Assembly (NCBI GenBank): GCA_947452875.1
Contig: CANGEZ010000045.1
Location: 1-11,501 of the forward strand
From: Chitinophagaceae bacterium
GTDB lineage: Bacteria; Bacteroidota; Bacteroidia; Chitinophagales; Chitinophagaceae
DNA length: 11,501 nucleotides
Direction of reading: 5' to 3'
Each line of letters opens with the position of its first letter. Position 1 is the first letter of the stretch. Shown piece by piece: positions 1 to 9,800 of the stretch. The notes under the pieces were generated by a model, which saw only the letters and a list, made by a program, of their open reading frames with translations, did not search any database and was not told the DNA's origin. Made by a program: the position numbers and the translations under genes.

Positions 1-993
1 AAAAAGCAAACACCTCCAAGTGGTGATATGCATGATTACATGAGCTTGGCTATTTACTTTTGGCCCGATCCTTCAAAATCTGATGGTCTTCCTTATATCA
101 GAAAAGATGGTCAAATTAATCCGGAAGTAGAAGATTATAAGGATAAATCAAATATGGTTTGGATGTCAAGGGATATTGAAGTATTGGCTTTGGCTTATTA
201 TTTTTCTGATGATAATAAATATGCAGATAAAGCAACCCAGATTTTGCAAACATGGTTTTTGAATCCTGATACTAGAATGAATCCCAATTTAAATTTTGCA
301 CAGGCGGTAAAAGGAAAAAATGATGGGAGAGGAATTGGAATCATTGAAAGCAGAATTCTTACTAGTGTTGTGGATGCAGTAGGTTTGATGAACGGTTCCA
401 AAAGTTGGAAATCTAGTGATCAAAAAGGAATGGAAAAATGGTTCAATGATTTTTTACAATGGTTGATGACTAGTAAAAATGGAATCGAAGAATACAAAGC
501 TAAGAACAATCATGGTGTTTGGTATGATGAGCAGAAGCTATCATTTGCATTGTTTACCGGTAATGATGAAATAGCCCTTAATACTTTAAATAGTCTTAAA
601 TCAAGATTGGAAATGCAAATGGATACGACTGGTTTGTTTCCTGCTGAAATGGAGAGAACCATCTCATTGCATTACATGGCTTTCATGCTAGAGCCTCTTT
701 TCAATGTAGCCAATATGGCTATTTCTATTAATGAAGATTTCTGGAATTACACATCAACTTCAGGAAGGTCTATCAAAAAAACTTTCGAAGTCATGAAGCC
801 TTATCTGGCAAAGGACAAAGAATGGTTTGGACAACAAATCAAGCCTTTTGAATTTGAAGATAATGCAACACCATTATTAGCCCAGGCATTTTATAAATAC
901 AATTGCAAAGATTGCCGTGAAGCAATCAATAAAATACTTGGTGAAGAAAAATCCAAGACATCAATTTATCATCTAACTACATTAATCGACTAA
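1..993 (+). CDS. Alginate lyase family polysaccharide lyase (PF05426), 5'-truncated by window edge
   Basis: Likely a secreted or periplasmic lyase that cuts a uronic-acid polymer by beta-elimination. The reading frame is open from base 1, and the family hallmark TPPSGDMHDYMSL (visible residues 4-16) begins upstream of the first ATG at 28. That ATG is therefore internal, and the true start with the signal peptide lies outside the window. Visible hallmarks in order: WPDP (21-24), RMNPNLN (92-98), GRGIGIIESR (109-118), the NNHG motif (169-172) followed by WYD, and ERTISLHY (218-225). In related alginate lyases an Asn-His pair, an Arg and a Tyr form the active site, so N170/H171, R219, H224 and Y225 are the candidate residues here. 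The fold would be an alpha/alpha toroid. About 330 residues are present; intact relatives are somewhat longer, so a modest N-terminal part is missing. CAZy PL38 (glucuronan or alginate lyases) is my best family guess, by recall only; the exact substrate is unknown. It sits 10 bp before susC and is probably in the same operon. Confidence 0.88.
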   Translation, partial: KKQTPPSGDMHDYMSLAIYFWPDPSKSDGLPYIRKDGQINPEVEDYKDKSNMVWMSRDIEVLALAYYFSDDNKYADKATQILQTWFLNPDTRMNPNLNFAQAVKGKNDGRGIGIIESRILTSVVDAVGLMNGSKSWKSSDQKGMEKWFNDFLQWLMTSKNGIEEYKAKNNHGVWYDEQKLSFALFTGNDEIALNTLNSLKSRLEMQMDTTGLFPAEMERTISLHYMAFMLEPLFNVANMAISINEDFWNYTSTSGRSIKKTFEVMKPYLAKDKEWFGQQIKPFEFEDNATPLLAQAFYKYNCKDCREAINKILGEEKSKTSIYHLTTLID

Positions 994-1003
994 AGGAAAT
1001 AAA

Positions 1004-4000
1004 ATGAAAAAAATCGTTTGTGCTTTATTGTTATCCTGTTTATTTATCAGCTTTTCTCATGCTCAAAAAAGAGAAGTAGTGGGAAAAGTGATTGATAAAA
1101 ACACAAAACAACCTATAGAGGGCGTTAATATAATGGTTGATAAATCCAAAACTGGTGCAGCTACAAAAAGTGATGGTTTTTTCAAACTCAGTTTGAAATC
1201 CTCAAAGTCTATTTTGATTTTTTCGAGCATCGGTTATTCCACTCAAACTACAATAGTGGATAAAACTACTGATACGATTATTGTTGCCATGGTGCCGGCT
1301 TCTACAGATAATGCAGAAGTAGTTGTTATTGGTTATGGTACTCAAAGAAGGTCTGATGTTACAGGTTCTATCAGCAAATTCAAAGATGAAAAATTAGATG
1401 AGGCTCCAGTATCAAGACTAGATCAAGCATTGCAAGGAAAAATTGCCGGTGTTCAAATTCAAAATACAAGTTCAGAGGCTGGTGCTGCACCAAAGGTTTC
1501 AGTAAGAGGTATAAGCTCCATTTACGCAGGTGCAGATCCTTTGGTGGTTGTTGACGGGCAGCCCGTTCCAGATGGACTTGCTTTCGTCAATATGTCTGAT
1601 GTAGAATCTGTTGAAGTATTAAAAGATGCTGCTTCAGCCGCTATCTACGGTTCAAGAGGAGCTAGTGGTGTTATTTTGATAACTACTAAATCGGCAAAAG
1701 TTGATAAGCCTAAATACAATTTCAAATATTCAATTGGAGCAAAGGACGATTACATGAGATACGATGTTTTTTCTACCACTGAATACATGAATCATCTTTT
1801 TTATGAAGCTTCTTTAAAAGCACAAGATCCAAGTGTTACACCTCCAACTGGAACAGCAGTTGCGATTAGTAATGACAGAGCCGGTTATATCATTGAAAAT
1901 ACAATGTTAGGTGGTAAAGGAACAGATTGGCAGAGCCAAGGATTAAGAACCGGATTGGTTCAAAATATTAATTTAAGCGCAACAGGTGGAAAAGGAGATA
2001 TTAAATATTACATTTCTGGAGGATACTCTAAAGATCAGGGGATGATGAAAAATAGTGAATATGATAAATTAAACTTTCGTTCAAAATTTGATATTACCCT
2101 AAGTAAGAAGGTGAAATTGGTTTTAAATATCAATCCATCTTATGATAATAAAGAATCTCCTTCAGTTAATTATACAACTTTCGTAAGGTATCCAAGCTTT
2201 ATGCCGATATATCATAACGATTTAACCATTCAAGCTATTCATCAACTATCACAGTGGTCTAATATTAATGTTGGAGATTATGCACAACCTCGACAATTCA
2301 ATAATATTCATTACGAAGGCTACATGCCTGATGGAAGCTATTGGAATTTAGGACCAGGTTCAACCAATGATCCTTTTCCTTCTGGAACAAATTCTCCATT
2401 ATCAATACTGGCTAACACTTCAATCAACTCTTCTAATTACAGATTACAAAGTTCTGCTGATTTAACAGTAAAAATCTCAAAATATCTTGATTACAAAATG
2501 CTGGCATCTTCATATTTTATTTACAATAATGGATTGAATTGGTCAAATAAAAATGCTGAAGCAGATGGGTTAGTCAGCAAAGGGGTTTTCGCCAATAACA
2601 CTTCTTTAGATTTATTAAATGAACATACCTTGACATTTAATAAAATTGCAAAAGAGCATACAGTAAATGCATTTGTGGGTTTCACTGCTCAAAAGACTAC
2701 TGTAAATAAAAATCAAGTAACTGGATTAGACTTCCCAGATAATAATATCAGAACATTAAATAACGCTACTATTATAGACAAATCTGGTACTTTCAGCACT
2801 AAAAACAGAGTAGGACTTTTATCATTCCTTGGAAGGGTAAATTATACCTACAAGAGTAAATATTTATTCTCAGGAAGTTTTAGAACAGATGGAAGTTCTT
2901 ACTTTGGACCTGGTCACAAATGGGGGACCTTCCCTTCAATTTCAGCCGGTTGGTTACTTGATAAAGAGAAATTCATGAAGAAAGTGAATTGGGTTTCAAA
3001 ACTCAAATTGAGAACAAGTTTCGGAGAGTCTGGTAACAACAGGATTTTGGATTTTGGATTTTATGATTTAATGTATGCAGCTAATTATTCTTTTGGAAAC
3101 GGAACTGGAAATACAACTGGTGGTCAGGCAACATCTCCTACAATAAGGTCGAATCCGGATATCACTTGGGAAAGTACTTATCAAGGCAATGTGGGATTGG
3201 ATGTTTCAATATTTAATAATAAAATCAGTTTTTCTGCAGATTATTATAAATCTCAAACAGATCGTTTGTTGTTGCAACAGTCGTCTATGGCTTTCACAGG
3301 CGTTCCTTTAAGTTGGAATAATATCGGCAAACTTAGAAATACAGGAATTGAACTTCAAATCAATACCATAAATGTAACTAGTGGAGAATTTAAATGGACA
3401 ACTTCTGCGAACATTTCTCACACTAAAAACAAAATCCTAGAATTGGGAAATGAAGCTTATTTGCTCAACGAAGGTGAAAGAAATGAGTTGTATCAAAACA
3501 AAGTTGGAAATCCATTGGTGCAATTTTATGGATTTAAAACTGATGGCGTGTGGTTATCTCAATCTCAAATAGATACAGCCAAAGCCAATGGATTGTCTAG
3601 TCCGCTTTCTTATGTTTTTATTCCAGGTCAATTAAAATTAGTTGATGTGAATGGCGATCACGTTATCGACAATAAAGACAGAACTGTGATAGGTTCTCCT
3701 TATCCTGATTTCACCTGGGGTATAACCAATAAAATTAATTATAAAAATTTCGATTTGACTTTTACATTCCAGGGTGTACAAGGCGGTCAGATAATAAATG
3801 GCGATCCTAATTATGATGATATAAAGAAGTTAGTGAAATCTTACAATGTAAATCGCTGGGTTTCTCCTATGTTCCCTGGTGATGGAAAAACACCTGCTTA
3901 TAATAAGGCTTCATTCAATTGGATGTTGACTGATTATGTTGTTGAGGATGCTTCTTATTATTCATTACGTGAAGTAAACATCGGTTATAAATTTGACGAA

Positions 4001-4210
4001 TCTAAAGTTAGCAAATACAGATTATCAGGATTGAGGGCTTATGTTAGTATTCAGAATTTATATTTCCATCATGCAAAAGGTTATAGAGGAATTAATCCTG
4101 AATACAGAAGTGATACTGGACCATACAGTTCTGCTCTATTAGGAGGTTATCAAAGAGGAGGATTCCCAATACCAAGAACATTTATGGTTGGTGTAGATTT
4201 GAATTTTTAA
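1004..4210 (+). CDS. SusC/RagA-family TonB-dependent outer-membrane transporter
   Basis: A 1068-residue outer-membrane beta-barrel that imports oligosaccharides using TonB energy, working with the SusD protein encoded next. A type I signal peptide covers about residues 1-20 (cleavage after SHA, before QKR). A carboxypeptidase-D-regulatory-like beta-sandwich follows (about 22-97, with GKVIDKNTKQPIEGVNI). The plug domain (about 104-230) shows the family signatures VVVIGYGTQRRSDVTGS, SVRGISSI, DPLVVVDG and VEVLKDAASAAIYGSRGASG. The remainder is barrel and ends in Phe (GVDLNF), as expected for Bam-inserted proteins. A DVNGDHVID motif (881-889), common in this family, is present. There is no extra N-terminal STN signalling domain, so control through an anti-sigma/ECF sigma pair is not indicated. 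The ATG is chosen because it gives a clean signal peptide; its leader AGGAAATAAA is purine-rich. Length and layout are normal for the family. Substrate cannot be read from the sequence; the flanking lyases suggest uronate oligosaccharides. Confidence 0.97.
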   Translation: MKKIVCALLLSCLFISFSHAQKREVVGKVIDKNTKQPIEGVNIMVDKSKTGAATKSDGFFKLSLKSSKSILIFSSIGYSTQTTIVDKTTDTIIVAMVPASTDNAEVVVIGYGTQRRSDVTGSISKFKDEKLDEAPVSRLDQALQGKIAGVQIQNTSSEAGAAPKVSVRGISSIYAGADPLVVVDGQPVPDGLAFVNMSDVESVEVLKDAASAAIYGSRGASGVILITTKSAKVDKPKYNFKYSIGAKDDYMRYDVFSTTEYMNHLFYEASLKAQDPSVTPPTGTAVAISNDRAGYIIENTMLGGKGTDWQSQGLRTGLVQNINLSATGGKGDIKYYISGGYSKDQGMMKNSEYDKLNFRSKFDITLSKKVKLVLNINPSYDNKESPSVNYTTFVRYPSFMPIYHNDLTIQAIHQLSQWSNINVGDYAQPRQFNNIHYEGYMPDGSYWNLGPGSTNDPFPSGTNSPLSILANTSINSSNYRLQSSADLTVKISKYLDYKMLASSYFIYNNGLNWSNKNAEADGLVSKGVFANNTSLDLLNEHTLTFNKIAKEHTVNAFVGFTAQKTTVNKNQVTGLDFPDNNIRTLNNATIIDKSGTFSTKNRVGLLSFLGRVNYTYKSKYLFSGSFRTDGSSYFGPGHKWGTFPSISAGWLLDKEKFMKKVNWVSKLKLRTSFGESGNNRILDFGFYDLMYAANYSFGNGTGNTTGGQATSPTIRSNPDITWESTYQGNVGLDVSIFNNKISFSADYYKSQTDRLLLQQSSMAFTGVPLSWNNIGKLRNTGIELQINTINVTSGEFKWTTSANISHTKNKILELGNEAYLLNEGERNELYQNKVGNPLVQFYGFKTDGVWLSQSQIDTAKANGLSSPLSYVFIPGQLKLVDVNGDHVIDNKDRTVIGSPYPDFTWGITNKINYKNFDLTFTFQGVQGGQIINGDPNYDDIKKLVKSYNVNRWVSPMFPGDGKTPAYNKASFNWMLTDYVVEDASYYSLREVNIGYKFDESKVSKYRLSGLRAYVSIQNLYFHHAKGYRGINPEYRSDTGPYSSALLGGYQRGGFPIPRTFMVGVDLNF

Positions 4211-4227
4211 TTTTTTAAAAAAATAAT

Positions 4228-5763
4228 ATGAATAAGAAAATATTTTTAATGGGGTCATTGGCTTTAATCATAATGGCCGGTTGTAAAAAAATTATTGATG
4301 TATATCCATCTTCAAATTTATATGACCAGTCGTTTTATAAAAATGTTGCTGAAGTTGACCTTGCGCTTAATGGCTGCTATAATGGAATGCAAAAACCTAT
4401 GTTTAATGAATGGTCGCTTACAGAGTTAAGAAGTGATAATTCAATTATGGGAAATCCTACCAGCGCCAGTTCGGATAATAAAGAGTTATCAGATTTGGAT
4501 TTATTTGTGCCTTCTACATACCACTCAGGGATATACGATTACTGGTTGCACACGTACTATAATATTTACAACGTAAATAAGGTGATGTATAATCTTGCAG
4601 TAAATTATCATACTTCGGATAGCAGTATAACATACGATTCTATCAAAATTCCAGTATCTCTCACAGATAGAAAAAGAATTTCATCACAGGCATCATTCAT
4701 CAGGGCTTATCACTATTTCAATTTGGTACGTTTATTTGGTGGTGTTTTTTTAATCCACGAACCTGTTTCACCTGCTGCTGCTAAATTGATTAACAGATCA
4801 AGTGTAGATGAAATTTATAAGTTGATCATTGCTGATTTACAAAATGCGATTACAAATGGAAATAGTTCATCTTTTAGCAGTATTACCAATGGAGATTTAG
4901 GTCGTGCCAATAGCTGGGCTGCTAAAGCATTGTTGGCTAAAGTATATCTTACATTAAATAGAAAGGCTGAAGCAACTGTACTTTTACAGGATGTTATTTC
5001 AAATAGCGGATACAGTTTACAACCAAATTATGCTGCAGTTTTTTCTACTATAAATGAAATGAATTCCGAAATCTTGTTTGCTGTTAGATACAAGTCAGGT
5101 AAACTAGGATTAGGTTCTCCGTTTGCCAATTTGTTTGCGCCAACAAATAGCGGATTGGCTATTGTAAATGGGGATGGTAATGGTTATAATTATCCTGCTT
5201 CTGAATTGGAAAGTAGCTATAATACGGCTGATCCAAGAGATACATTTAATATTGGTCATTATTATTCAAAAGTGTATGCGAAAAAATACATTTCAAATTT
5301 GGTTTATGTTGATGACGGTGAAAATGACTGGCCGGTAATTCGTTATGCAGATGTGTTGCTAATGCTTGCAGAAGCACAAGGAAATGTTCCATCAAGTTTA
5401 ACTTTGATTAATAATGTAAGAGCGAGATCAGGTCAGGTATTATTGACAACTACTTCTGTAAATACTACTTTGAAATTTGAAACAGCTTTGTCAAATGAAA
5501 GAAGACTAGAGTTCGCATTTGAAAATCAAAGATGGTTTGATTTATTGCGATTTAATACAACATTCACAACAATTACAGCCGAACAAACTTTGAAGAATCA
5601 TTATGCTTTGATGTACAGTGGTCATTATTCCAAATATCCTCAAAATTTCACCTTGTCTGAATTACAGGCTTTGGTAAGAACTGATAGAATGTTGCTTCCT
5701 ATTCCACAGCGCGAGATAGATAACAATACAAATATCATTATTCCACAAAATCCTGGTTATTAA
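4228..5763 (+). CDS. SusD/RagB-family glycan-binding outer-membrane lipoprotein
   Basis: A 511-residue surface lipoprotein expected to cap the SusC barrel and bind the oligosaccharide before import. The lipoprotein signal is clear: a charged N-terminus (MNKK), a hydrophobic core, and lipobox IMAGC with Cys19 as the lipidated residue. SusD hallmarks: DVYPSSN just after the Cys (24-30), ALNGCYNGMQ (46-55), the TPR-like helix FIRAYHYFNLVRLFGGV (157-173), IRYADVLLMLAEAQGN (371-386), INNVRARSG (394-402), NERRLEFAFENQRWFDLLRF (423-442), and the C-terminal LLPIPQREIDNNTNI...QNPGY. Residues after Cys19 are KKIID, not the acidic stretch that serves as a surface-export signal in Bacteroides. CKK-type starts are, as I recall, usual for SusD proteins of environmental Bacteroidota. 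It follows susC by 17 bp and precedes the esterase by 1 bp, so it sits in the middle of one transcription unit. Length is normal for the family. Confidence 0.97.
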   Translation: MNKKIFLMGSLALIIMAGCKKIIDVYPSSNLYDQSFYKNVAEVDLALNGCYNGMQKPMFNEWSLTELRSDNSIMGNPTSASSDNKELSDLDLFVPSTYHSGIYDYWLHTYYNIYNVNKVMYNLAVNYHTSDSSITYDSIKIPVSLTDRKRISSQASFIRAYHYFNLVRLFGGVFLIHEPVSPAAAKLINRSSVDEIYKLIIADLQNAITNGNSSSFSSITNGDLGRANSWAAKALLAKVYLTLNRKAEATVLLQDVISNSGYSLQPNYAAVFSTINEMNSEILFAVRYKSGKLGLGSPFANLFAPTNSGLAIVNGDGNGYNYPASELESSYNTADPRDTFNIGHYYSKVYAKKYISNLVYVDDGENDWPVIRYADVLLMLAEAQGNVPSSLTLINNVRARSGQVLLTTTSVNTTLKFETALSNERRLEFAFENQRWFDLLRFNTTFTTITAEQTLKNHYALMYSGHYSKYPQNFTLSELQALVRTDRMLLPIPQREIDNNTNIIIPQNPGY

Positions 5764-5764
5764 A

Positions 5765-6703
5765 ATGCAGCTTAAATTACCAAACATACTTTTTGTTTTA
5801 ATGTTTCAATTTTTATTGGTAACAAATGTCTCTGCACAACAGGCTACCGATATACCTGATTCATTAAAAAAATACAAGCTTGTTGAATATCCTGCAGACT
5901 TTAAAGCTAATCTCGATGAGATGTATACAAAAGTAGGAGACTGGCAGGGTAGAATGGATTTGTACTATCAACCTACATCATCAAAACCAACGCCTGTTGT
6001 TATCAATATTCATGGCGGTGGATGGAAGAATGGTGTAAAAGAAAATCAAGGAGGATTTACACCATTTTTTAAAGCTGGCATTGCTGTGGCAAACATTGAA
6101 TACAGAATGACTAATTATGCAACGGCTCCGGCTGCTGTGGAAGATGCAAGATGTGCCTTGATTTTTCTGATTCAGAATGCAAAACGATTTAATATAGACA
6201 TTAATAAAATTGTGGTAATGGGTGGTTCTGCTGGTGGTCATTTGGCATTGATGACTGGTTTGCTGGCCAATAATCATTTGTTTGATTCCAATTGCCAAGG
6301 TGTAGAAAATATTAAGGTTGCAGCTATCATCGACAAATGGGGCATAACAGATGTTTGGGCTTGGGCTTACAATGATTATGGAACTGCTGTTAGAAAAAGT
6401 AGATCTCCTGGCGATTGGTTAGGTGCTAAAAAGAATGATGAAGCTTTTGCAAAGTCAGTTTCTCCCATCTGGTATGTAAACAAAAAATCACCGCCAACTT
6501 TAATCATTCATGGTGATGCAGACTCAACAGTTCCGTTATTACAATCACAGCAATTGTTAGAAAAATACAAGTCTGTTGGTGTAAGAGCAGAGTTAATAAC
6601 CGTGCCAGATGGTGGACATGGAAAATTTACAAAAGAAAAAAATAATGAGTTAGGAAAAAATATAATAGATTTTATTTTGAGTCTAGATCCCTTTAAAAAC
6701 TAA
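5765..6703 (+). CDS. Secreted alpha/beta-hydrolase esterase (BD-FAE / lipase-esterase type)
   Basis: A 312-residue serine hydrolase, probably a carbohydrate esterase that removes acetyl or other acyl groups from the imported or surface-bound glycan. A type I signal peptide spans about residues 1-24 (VSA before QQ), so it acts outside the cytoplasm. The fold signatures are complete: oxyanion-hole motif NIHGGGW (81-87), nucleophile elbow GGSAGGH with Ser155, catalytic Asp in HGDADSTVP (most likely Asp253), and catalytic His in DGGHG (His285). This pattern matches small esterases such as BD-FAE, which are often found in PULs. The start is only 1 bp after the susD stop, which suggests translational coupling and a shared mRNA. 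A probable terminator follows about 30 bp after the stop. The acyl group removed cannot be told from sequence. Peptidase or lipase activity is less likely given the context. Confidence 0.9.
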   Translation: MQLKLPNILFVLMFQFLLVTNVSAQQATDIPDSLKKYKLVEYPADFKANLDEMYTKVGDWQGRMDLYYQPTSSKPTPVVINIHGGGWKNGVKENQGGFTPFFKAGIAVANIEYRMTNYATAPAAVEDARCALIFLIQNAKRFNIDINKIVVMGGSAGGHLALMTGLLANNHLFDSNCQGVENIKVAAIIDKWGITDVWAWAYNDYGTAVRKSRSPGDWLGAKKNDEAFAKSVSPIWYVNKKSPPTLIIHGDADSTVPLLQSQQLLEKYKSVGVRAELITVPDGGHGKFTKEKNNELGKNIIDFILSLDPFKN

Positions 6704-6826
6704 GTATTTCCATTAAACTTATTAACAATTGTTGATAAGGCGTTATCAGTTTTTTATTTTGAATTTAAGGTATGAATTTTGGAATTATACTTTGAAATTC
6801 AAAAACCAATAAAACCAACAAAGAAA
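6704..6826. other. Intergenic gap between the two gene blocks
   Basis: At 123 bp this is the largest non-coding gap in the window, while the other gaps are 1 to 29 bp. It contains a perfect 10-bp palindrome AACAATTGTT (6724-6733), a hairpin followed by T-rich sequence (6733-6760), and an AT-rich leader up to the PL6 start. The layout suggests that transcription of the susCD block ends here and that the PL6-sulfatase block has its own promoter. I could not find an exact match to the Bacteroidota promoter consensus (TAnnTTTG at -7 with TTTG near -33). The nearest look-alike is TTATACTTTG at 6785-6794. Confidence 0.4.
6733..6760 (+). terminator. Probable Rho-independent terminator after the esterase gene
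   Basis: Perfect 6-bp inverted arms TGATAA (6733-6738) and TTATCA (6743-6748) enclose the loop GGCG. G·U pairs could extend the stem by two positions. Six T at 6750-6755 and then ATTTT follow directly. It lies about 30 bp after the esterase stop codon, where an operon end is expected. The stem is short and poor in GC, so termination may be weak or partial, allowing some read-through into the PL6 gene. Confidence 0.5.
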
Positions 6827-9800
6827 ATGAAAAGCCAATTCCTAATTGTGTTTTTATGTGTCATGCTTTTACACGTAAAACAAACTCAAGCAGCAAAAAC
6901 TACTGTTAACTCGTTGTCAACTTTGACCTCGACATTTACAACAGCATTGCCGGGTGATACTATTGTAATTGCCAATGGTAGTTACAACTGGGGCAAAATT
7001 TCATTGAACAATACAAATGGAAATGCTACAAGTGCTTGGATAGTTGTAATGGCCCAAACCCAATCAAATGTGATTTTTACAGATTCAACTTATTTAATGT
7101 TCTCAGGGTATAAGATTCATATTAACGGTTTCAAATTCGCCAATGGTAATTCAAGAACTAATGCTGTTGTATCATTCAGAACAACATCAAATATTCTTGC
7201 ATACTATTCAAGAGTATCTAACATTACTTTTGACAATTACAATTCAATTGATTCGGTAGAAAATGAATGGGTAGCTCTTTTTGGTACGAACAACAGATTA
7301 GATCATTGCACTTTTATCAATAAATCAAACGCACGTGCTACTGTTGTGGTTTGGTATAGCAACGCAAATTTCCCCGACAGATCAGTTTCAACATTTCATA
7401 GGATAGATTCTAATTACTTTAAAGGAAGAAGTTATATGGGGGGAAATGGTGGCGAAACCATTCGTGTGGGTGTAGGAAATAATTCAAGAACTTTTGGTTA
7501 CAACACTATTGAATATAATTTATTTGAAGGGATGACTCAAGCAGAGATGGAAATTGTTTCTAATAAATCTTACTACAATACATATCGTTATAACACTTTT
7601 AAAAATTGTAACGGAGGACTTACTTTAAGAATGGGCAAATATTGTAGCGTCTATGGTAATTTCTTTATTAATGATGATCCTACCAAAACTGGTTCTTATG
7701 GCATCAGAATTATTGATAAAGGGCATAAAGTTTATAATAATTATTGTGAAGGCCTTTTAGGCACTTCAGGTAGTTTGAGTTCCATCAGATGTCCAATCGT
7801 AACTTATAATGGAACTTATTCTTCAGCCGACAGTTTAAATCCTTTGGTTTTAAATGGAGCTTATCTTCCTTCAGATAGCGCACTGATAGTAAATAATACA
7901 ATTGTGAATTGCTCTGGTGGTCCTGGAATTAAGCTTGGTAACTACGATGCCGGTATGGCTTTGAATCAACCTTTGGGGACTACGATTGCCAACAATGTAA
8001 TTAAAATGACTTCCGGTCAGGCAGTTTATCTAGAACCAACAAATACGCTGATGACTTATTTTGCTGAAGGCAATATTTACAACGCTCCTGCAGGCCTAGG
8101 AATTACTAACACAACTGGATTTACAAATACAACTCTAACCTTTGGCTCAAGAGTAAATGGAATTTTATCAGCTCCTTCGAATGTTCAAGATGCATCGATT
8201 AATACTAGTTATTATAGTTCAATTATTGGCAATCTTGATGCGCAAGGTCAAACGCGTTCTTCAATTTTTGATGTCGGTTGTGATGAGATAAATGGAACAG
8301 GCATGGTTTCAAATTTCCCTTTGGATTCAAATGATGTTGGAGCCGGTAAACCGATAATTGTACTTCGCTCTCAAACAATAAGCTTTTCTGCTATCCCTTC
8401 AAAGGCTGCCAATGCGGCTGACTTTAATCCAGGTGCTACCTCAACTTCAGGTTTGCAAGTAACTTACACTAGTTCAAATAACGCAGTAGCAACCATAATT
8501 AACAACAACATTCACATCGTTGGTTACGGCAGTGCTGTTATTACCGCATCGCAGTCGGGTAATGCTGTGTTTAGTCCTGCTACCGCTGTGACTCAAACAT
8601 TAACAGTGACCGGACTTTCACAAACAATTAGTTTTACTGCAATACCTTCAAAAGTTGTAAATGCTACTCCTGACTTCAATCCCGCAGCAACGGCTACTTC
8701 AGGCTTGGCTGTTGTATATACGAGTTCAAATACTGCTGTGGCAACAATTGTAAATAATAATATTCATATAGTTGGTTTTGGTACTTCTGTAATTACTGCC
8801 TCTCAAACCGGCAATGCTACATATTTAGCAGCGCCTTCAGTTTCACAAACCTTAACCGTTACTGGTATTGCACAAACCATAACATTTGCTGCGCTTCCTG
8901 CAAAAACATTTGGCGATGCAGATTTTGCTCCAGGTGCTACAACAAATTCAGCGTTGGCCATTTCTTATACAAGTTCCAATATAACAGTAGCTACAATTGT
9001 AAATAATAACATTCACATTGTTGGGACAGGAACAGCTGTGATTACTGCCTCTCAAAGCGGCAACACAACTTATTATGCAGCAACCAGTGTTAATCAGACA
9101 TTAACGGTAACCAAGACTTATACTTATGTTCCAACATCAACAACAATTTTGTCAGGCTCTTTAAATAGCGGTGCGTTTGGAGATTTAGCTACCAATAATT
9201 CCAGCTATTATGTAGTAAATTCAACGACCACGGGTACACGAAAATTGGATTGGTATGGAAGTATATTTATTACACAGGCTCCTTCAACTGTTACTAAGCT
9301 AACTGTTACTTATGATGGCAAGAATTCTGCATCAAAAACCCAGGTACTTTATTTATACAATTTTGTCACTGCTGCTTGGGTTCAGATAGATAGCAGATCT
9401 GTTTCAACAACAGATGTTACTATTACCAATTCACAAAATTCTCCTGCAAATTATATTTCAGCAACAGGAGAAATAAGATTAAGAGTATACAGCTCGGCAG
9501 GTACAGCCAATTATACTTGTTCTGGAGATTGGATGCAGTTTCAAATACAATCAACAAGTGCAGCAAAAGGTGGAATTGAAAATACGCCTAATCAAATTAC
9601 AGATGCAATGCTAGAATTGTTTCCTAATCCATCAAACCAATTTGCCAATTTGCGTTATTTATTAACAGAGGATTCAAAAGTTTCAATTTCACTTTTTGAT
9701 GTTAGCGGCAAGAAAATAAAATCAATTCTAAATAACGAATTGCAGTTATCAGGTGATAGATTGATTCAAATTGATAATAATGGTTTGTCGAAAGGTATTT

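Noticed and set aside
198..401. Minus-strand open frame of 67 codons
   Set aside because: It lies entirely within the lyase coding region, has no recognisable motif and is a shadow frame.
28..993. ATG at 28 as the start of the first gene
   Set aside because: The frame is open to base 1 and the conserved TPPSGD family motif lies upstream of this ATG, so the gene is truncated by the window edge.
5981..6298. Minus-strand open frame of 105 codons
   Set aside because: It overlaps the catalytic core of the esterase on the other strand; composition and lack of any domain indicate a shadow frame.
6758..6794. Promoter for the PL6 gene (TTTG at 6758-6761 with TTATACTTTG at 6785-6794)
   Set aside because: The downstream box does not match TAnnTTTG exactly and the spacing is longer than usual for Bacteroidota promoters, so I do not call it.
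6772..6795. Seven-codon leader ORF (ATG at 6772, stop at 6793-6795) before the PL6 gene
   Set aside because: It is too short, has no regulatory codon pattern and is easily expected by chance in AT-rich DNA.
6779..6826. TTG at 6779 as the start of the PL6 gene
   Set aside because: It would add 16 mostly polar residues before a good signal peptide; ATG 6827 gives a normal secretion signal with an A-rich leader.
8369..9112. CRISPR array or recent DNA-level tandem repeat
   Set aside because: The repeat is at the protein level, in frame, about 245 bp per unit, and diverged at synonymous sites; there are no spacers.
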